Shown in pieces: positions 1 through 11,640 of a DNA stretch of 64,000 bases; position 1 is the first letter of the stretch, and each line of letters opens with the position of its first letter. Below the pieces are notes generated by a model, which worked only from the letters and a program-made list of their open reading frames with translations, was not told the DNA's origin and made no database searches. The position numbers were made by a program, and so were the translations under genes. Origin of the DNA: Symbiodinium natans (taxonomy: Eukaryota; Sar; Dinophyceae; Suessiales; Symbiodiniaceae); assembly GCA_905221605.1 (NCBI GenBank), contig CAJNDS010000015.1:146001-210000 (forward strand). Direction: 5' to 3'.

Positions 1-315
1 AATGCAACCCAACGAGCAATGACTTTGTGACTGTTCTACGTTGCAAGGTTCACTGTGAGTGTCCGCGAGGCTGTCTACGAGGCCCCTCAGAGCCTGTTTC
101 GGTTAATCAGACAGAAACTTTGGATGATGCTGAATGCTGAATGCCAAAAAAGCAAGGCCTTCCGCACGGGCAAAGGGACTCGCGACCTCAACGGACCTGA
201 GGGCCTCACCACGGAGGCGTTCGTGGTCGCTCGGGGTCAAAATAGTTTGTCAACGCCGTCCGGACGCGAATTTTAAAGAGCTCAGTGCTAGGCCGCTGGG
301 CTCTTAGGTTCTCAG

Positions 316-423
316 ACCCCAGCATCCGGAGCAGTCACCAGTTTCACCGAGGACTGGGTCGCAGACAACCTCAGCAAGCGAATGGCCAAAGATGGGCCTC
401 CTGAGGTCTTTACCGGCGAGCAG
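316..423 (+). CDS. candidate exon upstream of EF-hand exon
   Basis: A 108-nt open stretch encodes 36 residues including FTEDWVADNLSKRMAKDG and PEVFTGEQ. It is preceded by CTCAG and followed by GTGCCC, so both borders fit phase-0 splice sites. The composition is soluble and charged. I do not recognise a family. It lies about 250 bases before the EF-hand exon at 674-813 and could belong to the same calcium-binding protein, but no phase link was established. Between the two lies a short CCCTAAA array and about 140 bases with no clear coding signal. Confidence 0.4.
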
Positions 424-460
424 GTGCCCCGTCGCTTTAGTGTCGAAACTTCAATAAACC

Positions 461-503
461 CCAAACCCTAAACCCTAAACCCTAAACCCTAAACCCTAAA
501 CTC
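461..503. repeat. interstitial CCCTAAA array
   Basis: About six tandem copies of the plant/dinoflagellate-type telomere heptamer lie between two candidate exons. Confidence 0.9.
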
Positions 504-673
504 CAAATAAACTTCAACATCACAGCCGAAGCTACCTTCTGGGCCCTGAACTCCAGGTCCCTGAGGTTGCGGTGCCTTCGAAGAAGCTGCGCCGCAAGTA
601 CAAGGCGGAGAGCCCAAGAACTGGCTTGACTTCATGTTATGACTTCATGTCGGGTTTCGTGCTTAGGGTGTAG

Positions 674-813
674 GGGCGCATGTGCCCATGCGAGTCTTAC
701 GAGGCCGTGGACCAAGATGCCATGAAAGCCTTCTTCGACAAGTTCGACACGGACGCAAACGGCACCATCTCCTTCGAAGAGTGGCTCGGGGGGCGCTTGT
801 ATATGGCTCTGCT
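674..813 (+). CDS. EF-hand calcium-binding exon
   Basis: The frame reads EAVDQDAMKAFFDKFD followed by the loop DTDANGTISFEE. This is a canonical 12-residue EF-hand loop: Asp at positions 1 and 3, Asn at 5, Gly at 6, Ile at 8 and Glu at 12. The flanking helix residues FFDKF and WL also fit. EF-hands bind Ca2+ and occur in calmodulin-like sensors and in calcium-dependent kinases. The frame opens after a TAG at 671-673 whose AG could be an acceptor. Its 3' border is unclear, because the reading frame runs straight into a CCCTAAA telomere-like array at 819. Only one hand is visible, so the full protein cannot be named. It could be a separate gene or lie upstream of the kinase at 2.1 kb. Confidence 0.7.
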
Positions 814-818
814 TGGCA

Positions 819-939
819 CCCTAAACCCTAAACCCTAAACCCTAAACCCTAAACCCTAAACCCTAAACCCTAAACCCTAAACCCTGAACCCTGAACCCTA
901 AACCCTAAACCCTAAACCCTAAGCCCTAAACCCTAAACC
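819..939. repeat. interstitial CCCTAAA array
   Basis: About 17 tandem CCCTAAA units with a few CCCTGAA and CCCTAAG variants. The array starts directly at the 3' edge of the EF-hand reading frame. Confidence 0.95.
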
Positions 940-2151
940 ATCAGTCCAGGATAGTACAGGTTCTTGTCAGGCTGTCACGACCGGCTTAAGGCCTTTTTTT
1001 TTTTATCCGGCCTTGTGAGTTTACAGTCTTTGCTCTGGAAGGTTCGTTGACATGACGCTCGATCTGGGTATTGCGCCGCTGAAACCAGAGGAGCTGAAGA
1101 AGGAGGCAGAACGCCACTCGGCTCAGAACTGCATATCGGTTTCGAAGTTGAGAGCCTGAGCTTGCGTGCGAACCGAGCTCGACATGATGCTTTGCTCGGT
1201 GATTTTTGTGTCTGTGTGTATCTCAGGTGATGAGATTCACGCCGAGTCTGAGCGGGTTTGAAGAGTGTTTGAAGCGAGCAATGGAGCTCCAACTGTGACG
1301 TTTCGAGAAGGGCCATGTCGTCTTGCATGGGTCCGACGTGGGCATTTGACCAAGCGGTTTGAGCAGACGAAACTTTTTCGGCCCCCGTGCACGGCGATTG
1401 AAAGTCCGAGCTTCGCAAATGCAGCAGGGGCTCCAGGAATGCAGGAACATCCGAAGCTTTCTATGCTTGCAGGATGCACTTGCCATGACGTGTCCTCTAT
1501 CTCTGTGCGCCCACGCTGCTACGCTATGACTGTCCTTAACAGCTGCCGGGCATCAGGGAGGTGGGAATCGTAAGGCGGCTTTGCGCCAAATCCTTCGTTT
1601 GTTTTCCAAGGATTCCTCCTTCCCCACCGGCAGAATCGTTATTCATTCCCCGATGTGCAAAACTGTACCATTCGTTGCGAATTCGTCCGTGATTGCGCGG
1701 GCTTTGAGATCGATTCCGACCAACTCGAGGCGAGAAAAAAGGGGGGATTGCATCGGACAGCAAGAGGCAAGAGTCGCCTGGGGCACCCATGTCGGGATCA
1801 AAGCTGCCTTCAGTGCAGGGTTCCCTTCTAAGCCTCACAGGCAGCCCCAAAGCTTTTAGGAAGCCACGCCGAGGTGGTATGGTGATGTATGGTGTGGTCC
1901 TACATCTGCGCCCTCCGCCGCCCTCTGGGTCCTGAGCATGCCTGAGCGGGCCCCGCCGTTGCGCTGCTGCTTGGGTCACTAAATGCGGGACGCCTGAAGG
2001 GCACAAGCTCTGCGGAAGCTGTCGCAATTGTTACACGTAGGGAGCCGACGCCGAAAAAGCTCGTATTGCGGCGCTACTGTTGGAGGGCAGTTTTGGACCA
2101 GACCTCTCGGATCTGCACCTCACAGCCCCCGGCTCGGCCCGCCCTGCGCAG
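940..2151. other. no assignable gene
   Basis: About 1.2 kb between the EF-hand exon and the first kinase exon. The last part (about 2041-2150) is open in the kinase frame and reads ADAEKARIAALLLEGSFG, which may be N-lobe coding sequence. I could not find a glycine-rich loop or the VAIK lysine exon here. The remainder is a mix of short open frames on both strands that overlap each other and show no motif. Confidence 0.4.
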
Positions 2152-5100
2152 ATCCTGAGCGAACTGCCGCCGCACGAGAACATCATCCGCTGCTTCGGAT
2201 TTTCCATCGATGCCCCGCAGCGATCAGGCCCCAGGGGATCCGGGTACAGTGCGTGATCAAGTGTAAGTTGGGCTTGCTACATTAGGTCCAGACATAGGGG
2301 GTGGTGTTGGAGGAGTGAGGCGTGCACTTTTGGGGACCTTTCCGCTCCACTGATCATGAGTCCCCCAACGCTTTCGGACCTGGAAGTAGCGTCAGGCGGC
2401 AGCGGCACCGTCAAGCTGCTCCTTGAGCTTTGCAATGGCCACCTCCTGGACTTCCAGGCCAGGGTTTATAGGGTTTAGGGATGTTTAGGGTTTAGGGTCA
2501 GGGTTTAGGGTTTAGGGTTTAGGGTTTAGGGTTTAGGGTTTAGGGTTTAGGGTTTAGGGTTTAGGGTTTAGGGTGTAGGGTGTAGGGTGTAGGGTGTAGG
2601 GTTTAGGGTTTAAAAGTTTAGGGTTTAGGCCTTGCCAGCTTGGACTTTCAGGTTTCTTATCTACCCTTGTGGGTAGTTCTCTAACTGAGGGCCCCTTTTT
2701 GACAGGGTGCCGCCTTCTAATGGGCACCTAAAAGGGGGCAAGAGTTTAGGAAACTGCCTTCATGCTTCCCCAACGAGACCATCGTGGCAGTCCCAGCTGC
2801 AAAGAGAGCTCGATGCTGAAATTTTCTGCACCGGAGGACTCCAAAGGCGGAAAGCTGTCGCCCAAGGACCGCTTGCGTTGACCATACAGGGTGCACGGTC
2901 AATGGGTTCATGTGGTTCAGGCAAATTTCGAGCCTCCATTGAGCCCTGCCTTCGGCTGGAAGGAACTTCAACACACAACTAGTTGGCCTTTCCCATGCTT
3001 GAAGTCAGCTTGTTTGACCTCCTCCCCCCCATTTGTATGACAATCTGGTTCTGCAAGCTTCTGGGCAGGAGATGATGGATCCCTTCGTGCAGGTGACGGA
3101 AGCGGCAGGGGGACCGAGTCCTGTCGGGTGCAGGGGATGGTTGAAGCATGTTGAGGCTTTTAATGCGCAGCCTGAAGACGCACAGGTAGGACCTTAGGAC
3201 CTTAGGACCTTAGGACCTTAGGACCTTAGGACCTTAGGACCTTAGGACCTTAGGACCTTAGGACCTTAGGACCTTAGGACGTCGGAGAGTCATGGGACAA
3301 AGTCTGCAGGTCCGTCATCTACATGCACAGCGGCAGGGCGCCGAGAGCCGAAGCTGATCCTTTACCCGCCTGCAGGCCGATTATAAAACTCGAGACGTGA
3401 CCCAGGCCCCCGATCCAGCATCGTGACCTAAAGGTGGAGAACGTGCTGCAGGCATTCCGCAGAAAAGGGGTGGCTCAGTGAAGGTTGTCCGTGCTACTAC
3501 GGCAGGAATCGCTGTTGTAGTGATCGCTGTCGGCAGCTTGTGTGTGCAAGACCGATTGCTGACCAAACGTGATTGGATACGTAGTGACGGCATCGAGCCC
3601 CAAATCGCCCCAATGCGGTAGTCTCATGCGTTGGGTAGTGTATGAGACTTGGAGCACACTTAGTGCCAGCCCTCCAAACCAGACCCCGAACTAAGCAAGA
3701 TCCTAGTACCCAAGCACAAGTCAACGGCGGCAGCCGAGTTGGCAGTTGCAGAAAAACTTGAGACCCAGCAGCTGGGACCTTCTGAAGGGAGACATGTAAT
3801 TGTCCTAGTGTTTGCTGCGAACGTCGTTCGGGGCCAATTTGACATAAACATCATGCGCTTTGGTTTGGCGCCCGTGTTCAATCATGCCTCTAATGACTCT
3901 ACTCACCGCATCTTCTCTCCCAAGTTAGCAACGCAGGGCAGCGACGGGAACTGGAAGCTCTGCGACTTCGGTTCTTGTAGTGCGCCACGGGACGGCCCGG
4001 GGAGTTTCAGGTTAGCTGTCATTGAGACAACGGCAAGGAGGAACTTTCGAGGACGAACTTTCAGCAATCAAAAGAGCCTCCAAGTGCCTGACCTGGGCCG
4101 AATGGCCGCATGGAGATAACACTTGCCAGCTGTTATCAGCCCGCCGATGGCATCGACTGCTTGATGTGGTCAGTGACGGTCCAGCGATGGCAGGTGAGGG
4201 GGTTGGGGCCGTGAGTGGGCCCCAAACAGACCTAAGAAGGAATTCACGCATCACACGCCTCCAAACAATGTCTTGTGGCTGTGGCTGCGGAACGCGAGGT
4301 ACGGCCTGTGTTCCAGGCCATGAGCTGCCCAGGGGCGAACTCCAACGCCTACAGGCGCCCGGAAAACGATCCCGAAACGCTGCGCAAGGTCGTGGGGTGG
4401 TTCCCGGCATTGTAGACCGATGTAGACCTAAGGCCAGAGTCGGAGTACTGAGTACAGTATTGACTTGGAATATCTCACGGAGTCCCTTCTACTCCCTGCG
4501 ATTAGCTGATGTGATTATCTCCGAGGAGGAGATTGACAAGACCGTGACAATGCTGTACAGGCGCTGGAATCGTGTCAACGCAGCGCTGTTTAGAGCTTTC
4601 GCTGCGGGAGGTTTGGATGGGAAACGAGTGCTGACAAATAGTGCATCTTGAGAAATACCTGTTTCTCAGCATCCACTGTCATAACAGCACGAAGACCAGA
4701 GGCAGAAGGGCTTGTGGGTGGTTAAAGTTTTCAGGTTAACACCTGTGCGCTACTCGCACCGACTTGCTTCTCCGCTCCCGTCAATGCCTTGCAGTCTCTC
4801 AACCCTGTTCACAAGTCAGATGTTTTATCCATGGCCTCTGTAAACCAGTCGGGAAGCTCTTCGTTTACTCATTGAGAGACGACCCACTGGCACACAGGCC
4901 CCCCGAAATGGCGGACGTGCAGCTGAATTACCGGAAGGATCGGAGCTGCACAAATCCGATACTAGTAGAGGGGCTTCGGGTTGCTCAACCCCCTCACTAA
5001 GTGAACGCCAAGCTCGTGCGTGTCCCGCATATGGTCACGTCATGTGGTTAACCCGGGCTCTTGGTCACGGTGCAGAGTTGAGTCTGTGACGATTCCTTCG

Positions 5101-6760
5101 CTGAGCCCCAACGCATCTGGACAGTTTATGTTCAATCCCTGCAGATTGGGCCTTCTTCTCACATTCTGTTTGATTGCAAGAGACTGAGCGCGCACAGCTG
5201 CGTGCTTGCTCCATGCTGTGATGACTGTGCTGAGATCCGGCATAGTTCACTGCGTGTGTGCAGGGCTATGCCATTACAGAGCAAGTAGACATCTGGATGC
5301 TGGGCACTCAGAGGTCACCTTAAGAGTTGTGCCAGAATATCTCCCATTGTAGCGAGCACTAAGGCTGGGATGCATCCTCTACACCCTTGCCTTCTATCGG
5401 CATCCCTTCCAGGTCCGGAGCTTGCAAGCTCGTCTTCTTGAGGGCTGTCCCTGCGCCTTTTGTGGACTTAACGGCCAGCAGTTTAATTACTTCTAGTCCG
5501 ATCGTGGGAGTCTCTGCCAACGATACATGTTTATACACGAAGGTATAAGTTTATGCACCCTGATGCGTACAGGTATTTCGTCGGGGTGGTGGCGTGAAGA
5601 CCTCGGCGAGGGGTTCATCGCCCCTTGCATCCATGCCAGGATAACGCCACGCCGATGGCAATTTGGAACGCCAAGTACTTCATTCCGTCGGAGCACCCAA
5701 TGGCCAGGACGGCTTCCAGTTTTGTCTCAAAGCTACCTTGAAGCCTCCATGCCCTGACCCTAAACCCTAAACCCCAAACCCCTGAACCCTCCAAAAGCCC
5801 GAGCATACCGGAACCTAGACAAGAAAGCACCTACGCCTGCCACCCAGAACTTCGCTCCCGCAGGAGCGCGAAACTCTGCGCTCTGATCCACTGGCTGCTG
5901 GCAGCAGACCCCAAGGTGAGATCGATTCGGGTTCCGGGCTCACACCCGTCACCTTATCCCCTTTGCCCATAAGCCCATCCGAAAACATATTAGAACATAA
6001 TGCTAGAGGGACAACGGTAGCATGCCGGTTGCCCCCCCCCCCCCCCCCCCCCGCCCTGCGAGGACCGGCCCCAAGCCCCACGGGTGCTGGAGGCAGAGGG
6101 GTTTGCGACGAAGGACTCAGCATGTTGAGTCTGCCGAGTGTGGGAGAGAGAGAGAGAGAGATGCATGTATATCTCTGCAGATCTATATACATAAATAAAT
6201 AAATGAATATATATATATATATATCTCTATATATTATATCTATACGTATATATATATATATATATATACACATATATAGAGGAGAGAGCACTGCAGTAAG
6301 GTACAAGCTGTTGGGAAAATCAATGGGGGTATATCTCCCCCGAATTTTGATGAACCGCTGAATACCCCAAGCCGGGGCGTGCGGGCTGTATGGGGGAGGG
6401 GGGTCCCAGGACCTCAAGCCTCCTGGAAACCTCTCAGACTCGTGATGCAGCAAGTTTTGGGGACCGTCCTGGCTGACATCGTTTTCGTCCGAACCATACA
6501 TGGTGACGACATTTGGTACAATTTGCTTGTCATCACCGCCGTTGTCGTCATCATCATCATCATCATCAGCATTTGTTGGCTTCTGCAAAGACTTTCGATA
6601 GCCTTGGAGAGGCATGAGAGGAGAAGCACGTTTGGGGTCGCTGTGATTTTAGCCTAGCACACGGCCGAATGTTGTGCTGCCCACCTGGCAGGCGTGCAAG
6701 TCAATTGGGAAGAGCGAGTACGACGAGTTTGTCGGGCTGCTCGGCGCAACGACGGGATGA
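2152..6760 (+). CDS. NAK-family Ser/Thr protein kinase, multi-exon
   Basis: Exons (approximate): 2152-2211, 2396-2457, 3069-3104, 3310-3342, 3406-3451, 3937-3993, 4877-4934, 5264-5298, 5364-5412, 5640-5707, 5864-5915 and 6658-6760. In order they give: ELPPHENIIRCFG (helix C to beta 4); VKLLLELCNGHLLDF (hinge); EMMDPFVQVTEA; VIYMHSGRAP; IQHRDLKVENVLQ (catalytic loop with HRD, Lys and Asn); GNWKLCDFGSCS (DFG Mg2+ site); AHRPPEMAD (APE position, here PPE); ITEQVDIWM; LGCILYTLAFYRHPFQ; MAIWNAKYFIPSEHP; LCALIHWLLAADP; and an RPNV segment. HRDLKVEN, LCDFGS and LYxLAFxxHPFQ are typical of the AAK1/GAK/Ark group, which phosphorylates clathrin-adaptor subunits and regulates endocytosis. The VAIK lysine and glycine loop exon were not found. 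The activation-loop exon between 3993 and 4877 is unresolved, and the junction into 6658 does not keep phase in my model. Several introns start with GC or GA. The function at endocytic membranes is inferred from the family. Confidence 0.85.
2462..2629. repeat. interstitial TTTAGGG array in kinase intron
   Basis: About 22 TTTAGGG-type units, with several TGTAGGG variants near the right end, lie in the intron directly after the hinge exon. Confidence 0.95.
3186..3282. repeat. AGGACCTT octamer tandem array
   Basis: About twelve nearly perfect head-to-tail copies of an 8-bp unit, AGGACCTT, lie in an intron between the kinase helix-E exons. Confidence 0.95.
6026..6054. repeat. poly-C tract and AT/GA microsatellites
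   Basis: A run of more than 20 C residues. It is followed at 6140-6280 by GAGA, AAAT and long TA-dinucleotide tracts. All lie in the intron between the last two kinase-domain exons. A TCATCA-type trinucleotide run at 6546-6570 belongs to the same low-complexity intron. Confidence 0.9.
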
Positions 6761-8095
6761 CATTGATGGGCTGTTTTTGCTCCTGCATGCTCTTTGCCCA
6801 TCCAGCAAATGAACGGGCCGCCTTGTCCAAGTCTGCCAGGCAGATGCCCGCATCCGTGCGGCGTTCCCGACCTGCTTTTGCCCCGAAGCCCCCCCCAAAG
6901 CAGCTGCAAAATGCTGCAAGCGCTGAGATATAGAGCCGAGTGGGGCAGCGGCCGTCTGAGAGCTTCTGGGATGCTTGGTTTTCAAGGTTTGCGTGCTATT
7001 GTTAGTCCATCTCCTGTATTCATGTTTCTTCCTACCAGTGACTGTAGAAAGGCCCAGCTTTGGACGGTACTGTATGCGCTGGACATTCCCGGGCGCACAA
7101 GCTGAAGTTTAATGGCTTAGTCATTACGCCAGGGACAGAATCCTGCAGCACGATCGCATCTATGGTGCAAGGCCGGGGGCTTGGTTCAATCGCGAAGCAG
7201 CGACGAAGCAGCACCGACATCAATGCAACACAGTACAGTTCTGTGGAAGCATTTGGGAGCTTAAAGTTGTGTGGGCAAAACATGAAAAAACCGTTAGTTG
7301 AGCTTCCTGTGACAACGTCGTGCAAGCGGAGCTCTGTGTGAGTCCTGGTGTAAGGAGCACGAAGGAGCCTCCAAAAGAGTGGGTGCTTGCCTGAGGTGAT
7401 GATTTCGTCATGCCTGTCATCGCGTTTGATAGGTGCTTGCGGGAGTTGTGAGTTCAAAGGTGGTATAGTGACATGGTGCCTTCATGTGGGTCTTTTGAAT
7501 ATGGGCCCTTGGGTTCTATGGGGTATAAGGGCTCCAAAACACAGGGCCCATAGTACCAGATTCGAAGAGCACCTTGGCACCCCTCAGCATCCAAGGACTT
7601 GAAGAACCTCCAGTCAGCTGCTGCTGCAGCCCGGAGTCAGGCCTCTCTGGTCAAAAATACGGGCTGTAATACAATAACAAATAAATAGATAAATAAAGAA
7701 GTATATATATATATGTGTACATATATATATATACAACATCAGATAATAAACTCTACTATAATGTAATGTCATGTCATGTCATGTAATGTAGTGTAATGTT
7801 TTTTCATCTAGTTTAATCTAATCTAGTCTACTCTAAGAAAATGGAATATGAAAAGCAGAATATACTACTACACAATATAGGTATATGCCATAAAGAATAT
7901 ATGTATAGAAAGATAAAGAGAGTAAAATATAATGTACAACATATAATGTACAATATAATGTACAATATATAATTTATTATATTTATATATTGTATACTGT
8001 ATAATGTAAAATGTATAATGTATAATCGATAATGTAGAAAATATAATTTATAATATATAGTGTATAATACCTTTACTTGTCCTTGCCTGGCCAAG
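6761..8095. other. no assignable gene; AT-rich block
   Basis: No convincing exon after the kinase subdomain XI segment. Two open frames at 6830-6930 are Pro/Ala-rich and could be kinase tail, but cannot be told apart. From about 7660 to 8075 the sequence is an AT-rich, imperfectly repetitive block built from TATAATGTA- and ATGTCATGTA-like steps. It has no coding signal. Confidence 0.6.
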
Positions 8096-8149
8096 GTGGC
8101 AGCGAGCCACAGCAATGGTCAGCCCAACGGCAAAGTCCGGGAGACCCAG
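8096..8149 (+). CDS. candidate low-complexity exon
   Basis: Eighteen codons, VAASHSNGQPNGKVRETQ, lie between CCAAG and a GGGCC sequence in phase 0. The Ser/Asn/Gly/Gln composition fits a disordered kinase tail. There is no family motif, and an alternative frame is also open, so this is a weak call. Confidence 0.25.
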
Positions 8150-10475
8150 GGGCCGGGTCCTTGGGGCTGAGCGGAGAAGCCACCGAAGTCAAATTTTACT
8201 TGCTGTTTGTCATGGCGGCACTGCAAAGTTTTGTCAGTGGATCGATGCTCAAAGCCTGCATTACTGCACAAGACGCTATTAAGACGGTGGTATGTATGTT
8301 TCAAGCGGTGCAAGAGTGTAGATCAGCGGCTCGATTGCTGGTTCGGCTTAGAAGCCCCGAACCCATAAGATCTATGAGATCTCACCAGTTCCCACAAACC
8401 CGGATTTTCCGCGCATGTTGGTCGTGCTGGTTTCGTGCTATTTGTACTGGTATCCTAGTCTCAACGAGCTCATGCAAAAGACACCACGAAGCAGAGGTTG
8501 GGTCTCAAGGTGTGATGGCTGCGGTTGGACTGGTCTCTAAGCCTTCATGGAAAAGCCCAAGTGATGAATGCTGAGGTTTGACGTCCGCTTTGCGTTGTCT
8601 CCGGACACTAACGGAAGCGGAGGCCAAGCATTTCGGAGTCATCTTTCGTGGTCGTGAGTGAGATCGGCGGGATCTGTAAAAATGTCGGTCGAAATCTTCA
8701 AGGGGCCCCCAAGTGATCCCGGGAGTTACCCCCCCCAGAATGCGAATGTGGCGGAAACGGTGGCGAGGGCACACGGACTTGATTTGGAGCCGAAATATTG
8801 TGCACATGTCGCCTCCAGTGGGTGCGCGGCACGCTGGGGGCGAGGACGACCCCAGCACCCGAAAGTGCAAGCTCTGTTTCCATGAGGTGACGAGGTAGTC
8901 TTTTTCCACGCGCTATCAAGACTAAGCGGCAGGTCCCCGGTAGGTCACGGCCCTGCAGCTTAATTTCAGTTGGCCGAACCATGCGTGGGAAAGGGCCGAA
9001 CTCCGCAGGCTATTCCCAGAGCTCCCAAGGAGGGCGGCGACAGGCCATCAGAGCTTGGGGTTGTGGAGGCTTTGTGGCTAGAATTTTGCCACTTAACTTC
9101 ATTGCAGTGAGAATGTTCCCGGCCAGAGCTGTGCTGATAGCCAATCCCTGGATGGTCCGCCAGGCAGCCGCGAAACCTCCAAGCCTGGCCCCTGAAAATG
9201 CTAGCGTACCAAGCCCAACTAGCATGTGGGACTGATCCAAAAAGCTCAGGCCTGCAAGAGGATCTGCTATCCCTGGATGCTGGCTCTCACCAGCAAGGCC
9301 TTCGAGGTTTTTGTCTGTGCCGAGGGTATCTACCACCTCCTTAGCGGGACCGGACAGTAGTTACAGCACCTGTCGTGCGTCGGTGGTGACCTTGCAAGAC
9401 GCACGCCTCTCTCAGGGCATGCTGCGCATGACAGCACGACCATGTGTCTCCCAAGTGTGGTTTTCCCAATTGATTCAGTCCGTTTAAGTTTTTCAGCTCC
9501 TGAGATTTAGAAACTCCAATGCTCAAAGCTTTGCAGGCCTTCACCAGGCCGCCTCGAGCCCTGCCCTGGACGATCTTATCGCTCTGGGCCCGGCGACGCC
9601 GCTCCGGGCTTAGGCTCCCAGGCTCCTGAGGTCGTGAGATCTTTTGGGGATTTTGCTAAGGATGTAGGGGTCCCTGGCCCTCCACTCTAGGGTTCCATAA
9701 GGTTGGGTCCCGCAAGGCTTTGAGCCAGGTGTTGTTCACAGAGGCCCAGATGACCTGTTTGCTTCGATCATCCCCTCTCCGCGAAATTCTCTGGGGGCGG
9801 GTCCCCTTGCGGGATTTGGGGTGGGCACTCCAGGGATACTCGGATGCCCTGCGGGATTGTTGGGGCCGGGCTCTCCAGGGTGGGCACTTCTGGGATGCTT
9901 CGGCGGGACTCTCCCGGGCTTCTTTGCACTCCAGGGACCCAGGCCAGAAGAACTCTGGGAGGACGAGAATGGTTGGCTTACATAAATCCTGACAACCCCA
10001 CGTCGAGGGTGGGGAAGTAGATGGAAATAGGCATCCCCACAGAAGGATGAAAAGAGAGGTGAGAGGGCACCCTATAGTTCAGGGAACCACATGGTTCTCA
10101 GCTCCGAGGTCTCGGGCGAAGAGCGCCCCGGCCGTAGCGACGCCAGAAGGAGGAGTTTGGGGGAGGGTTGAGGGTTTTAACGGCTGGAAAATTTTGCCCG
10201 ATCCACCGGGCCATGGACAATGTTGCTTTCCTGATCCCAGGAGCAGGTCAAAACCTTTTGGCTTTCGCATCTTTCGCTGACTTCGGCAGCATGCCGCAGC
10301 AGGCCGATGGTGTCCCTGTATGGTCCTTGAGAGCGATGTGCTGGGCATGCATTTGCGAGGCGCAGCCTGCGCCAGCTGCATTGAATGGAGGACCGGTTGG
10401 CCGTGGGTACTTTCGAGCGGTGATGCCCTGTACCACATTGTTCCTGACTTCTGTGTGATGTCCTTGTGCCCTCAG
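8150..10475. other. no assignable gene
   Basis: Short overlapping frames on both strands. The longest (minus strand, about 9010-9336) is hydrophobic but has no recognisable motif. No arrays or hairpins were noticed. Confidence 0.4.
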
Positions 10476-10532
10476 GCCAACAAACAGATCGGCGCAGCAA
10501 GACAGAAGCGACTATATAAGCTGAACGACAGG
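10476..10532 (+). CDS. candidate basic exon
   Basis: After CCTCAG the frame reads ANKQIGAARQKRLYKLNDR. This charged, helix-like segment is flanked by a good acceptor. No domain is recognised. It may belong to the gene whose Ala/Pro exon lies at 11451. Confidence 0.3.
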
Positions 10533-11450
10533 ATTCCCCGCACCTGCGGCTCCCATGGCAGCCGCGAAGCCCGGGCATGTTTGATTCCTGACTTCCAGGG
10601 TTTCCATGATTTTTCCTTTTCTTTCTGGATTTCAAAACACCGGAGCATGCGCTGACCCTTCCCGCTCCAGTTGGCTGGCACATTTATGTAGAGCCACAAG
10701 AGGGCGAGGGTAGGAGTGCTGCGACATTTACGTTCTTCCCCCAAGTGGGCTGGGCACCCCGTGTATTTTGTGGGTAAAAGTGTCTGAGAGTTGGTTGCTT
10801 TGCCAGGCCGAATTTTGCCGATTTCGGATCGGCGCCGACCTTTGACGCGCCTTGGCCAAACAGCAACAACAACAAGAATAGTTGTAACAGCTTGCGCGCC
10901 GTCTCGGCAGCCGGGTCGGCCTAAAACAACCAAAGTTATGTAATATGTCACTTGGTGCAGGCTGGACTCAGGGGCAAGGCCTCATACGGCATCGGAGGGT
11001 TCCCTGAAGCTAGGAAGGTTCGGGTGGTTTCCAGGAGGGTCTCAATGGGGAATTGTGGCCGTTTGGCACGTTTTTGCTTGAGGCTTTGTGCAGCCAGTGA
11101 TGCAGTCCTGGGTACGAGAAATCCGAAGGGTTCATGTGTGGGGGCGGCCCAAGTGGTTCGGGCAGGTCCCACAATACAGGGGAGGAGGGGGAAGGAGACC
11201 AGATCCTGGTTTGCCGAACCCTGTCAACCCTATAAAGCCCTCTAAACCACTACAAAACCTTGTCAAAACCTTGTCACACCCGCTAAAGCCGCAAAAGCCC
11301 TACGAAACCCCTTTACAATCCTCTAAAACGCATCAAACCCCCTAAAACCCAGAAAGCCTTGAAAAACACCCCAAAACTCCTCCCCCGCCAAAAAAAACAA
11401 AAACATCCGAAAACCCTAGAAGGCCCTTTGCGAAGTCTTCCGTGTCTCAG

Positions 11451-11531
11451 GCGTTGGCTCCGACGGCTGCGGCAGCTCCGGCTCAGCCAAGCTCGGGGCC
11501 TTCGGTTCGGGGCTTGGCTCTCTCAGCAGAT
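11451..11531 (+). CDS. Ala/Pro/Ser-rich exon
   Basis: An 81-nt phase-0 frame reads ALAPTAAAAPAQPSSGPS and continues. It lies between an acceptor (TCTCAG) and a textbook donor (GTAAGG). The composition indicates a disordered linker. It could be the C-terminal tail of the upstream kinase, since NAK-family kinases commonly carry Pro/Ala/Gln-rich tails, or a separate gene. The borders are good but the assignment is open. Confidence 0.45.
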
Positions 11532-11533
11532 GT

Positions 11534-11640
11534 AAGGGGTTCAGGGTTTAGGGTTTAGGGTTTATAGGGTTTAGGATTTAGGGTTTAAGGTTTAGGGTTT
11601 AGGGTTTAGGGACGGTTGTGGGTTTGGGGTTTGGGGTTTG
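11534..11640. repeat. interstitial TTTAGGG array
   Basis: About a dozen degenerate TTTAGGG units start just after the splice donor at 11532. They follow a 180-bp tract (11225-11420) of decayed CCCTAAA-like repeats with CCTCTAAA- and CCCTATAA-type variants. Confidence 0.9.

Noticed and set aside
3186-3282. Possible CRISPR-like direct repeats
   Set aside because: The units are contiguous 8-mers with no spacers. No array in the window has repeat-spacer structure or cas genes.
7032-7457. 141-codon minus-strand frame
   Set aside because: No domain and no supporting neighbour on that strand; length is within chance for this base composition.
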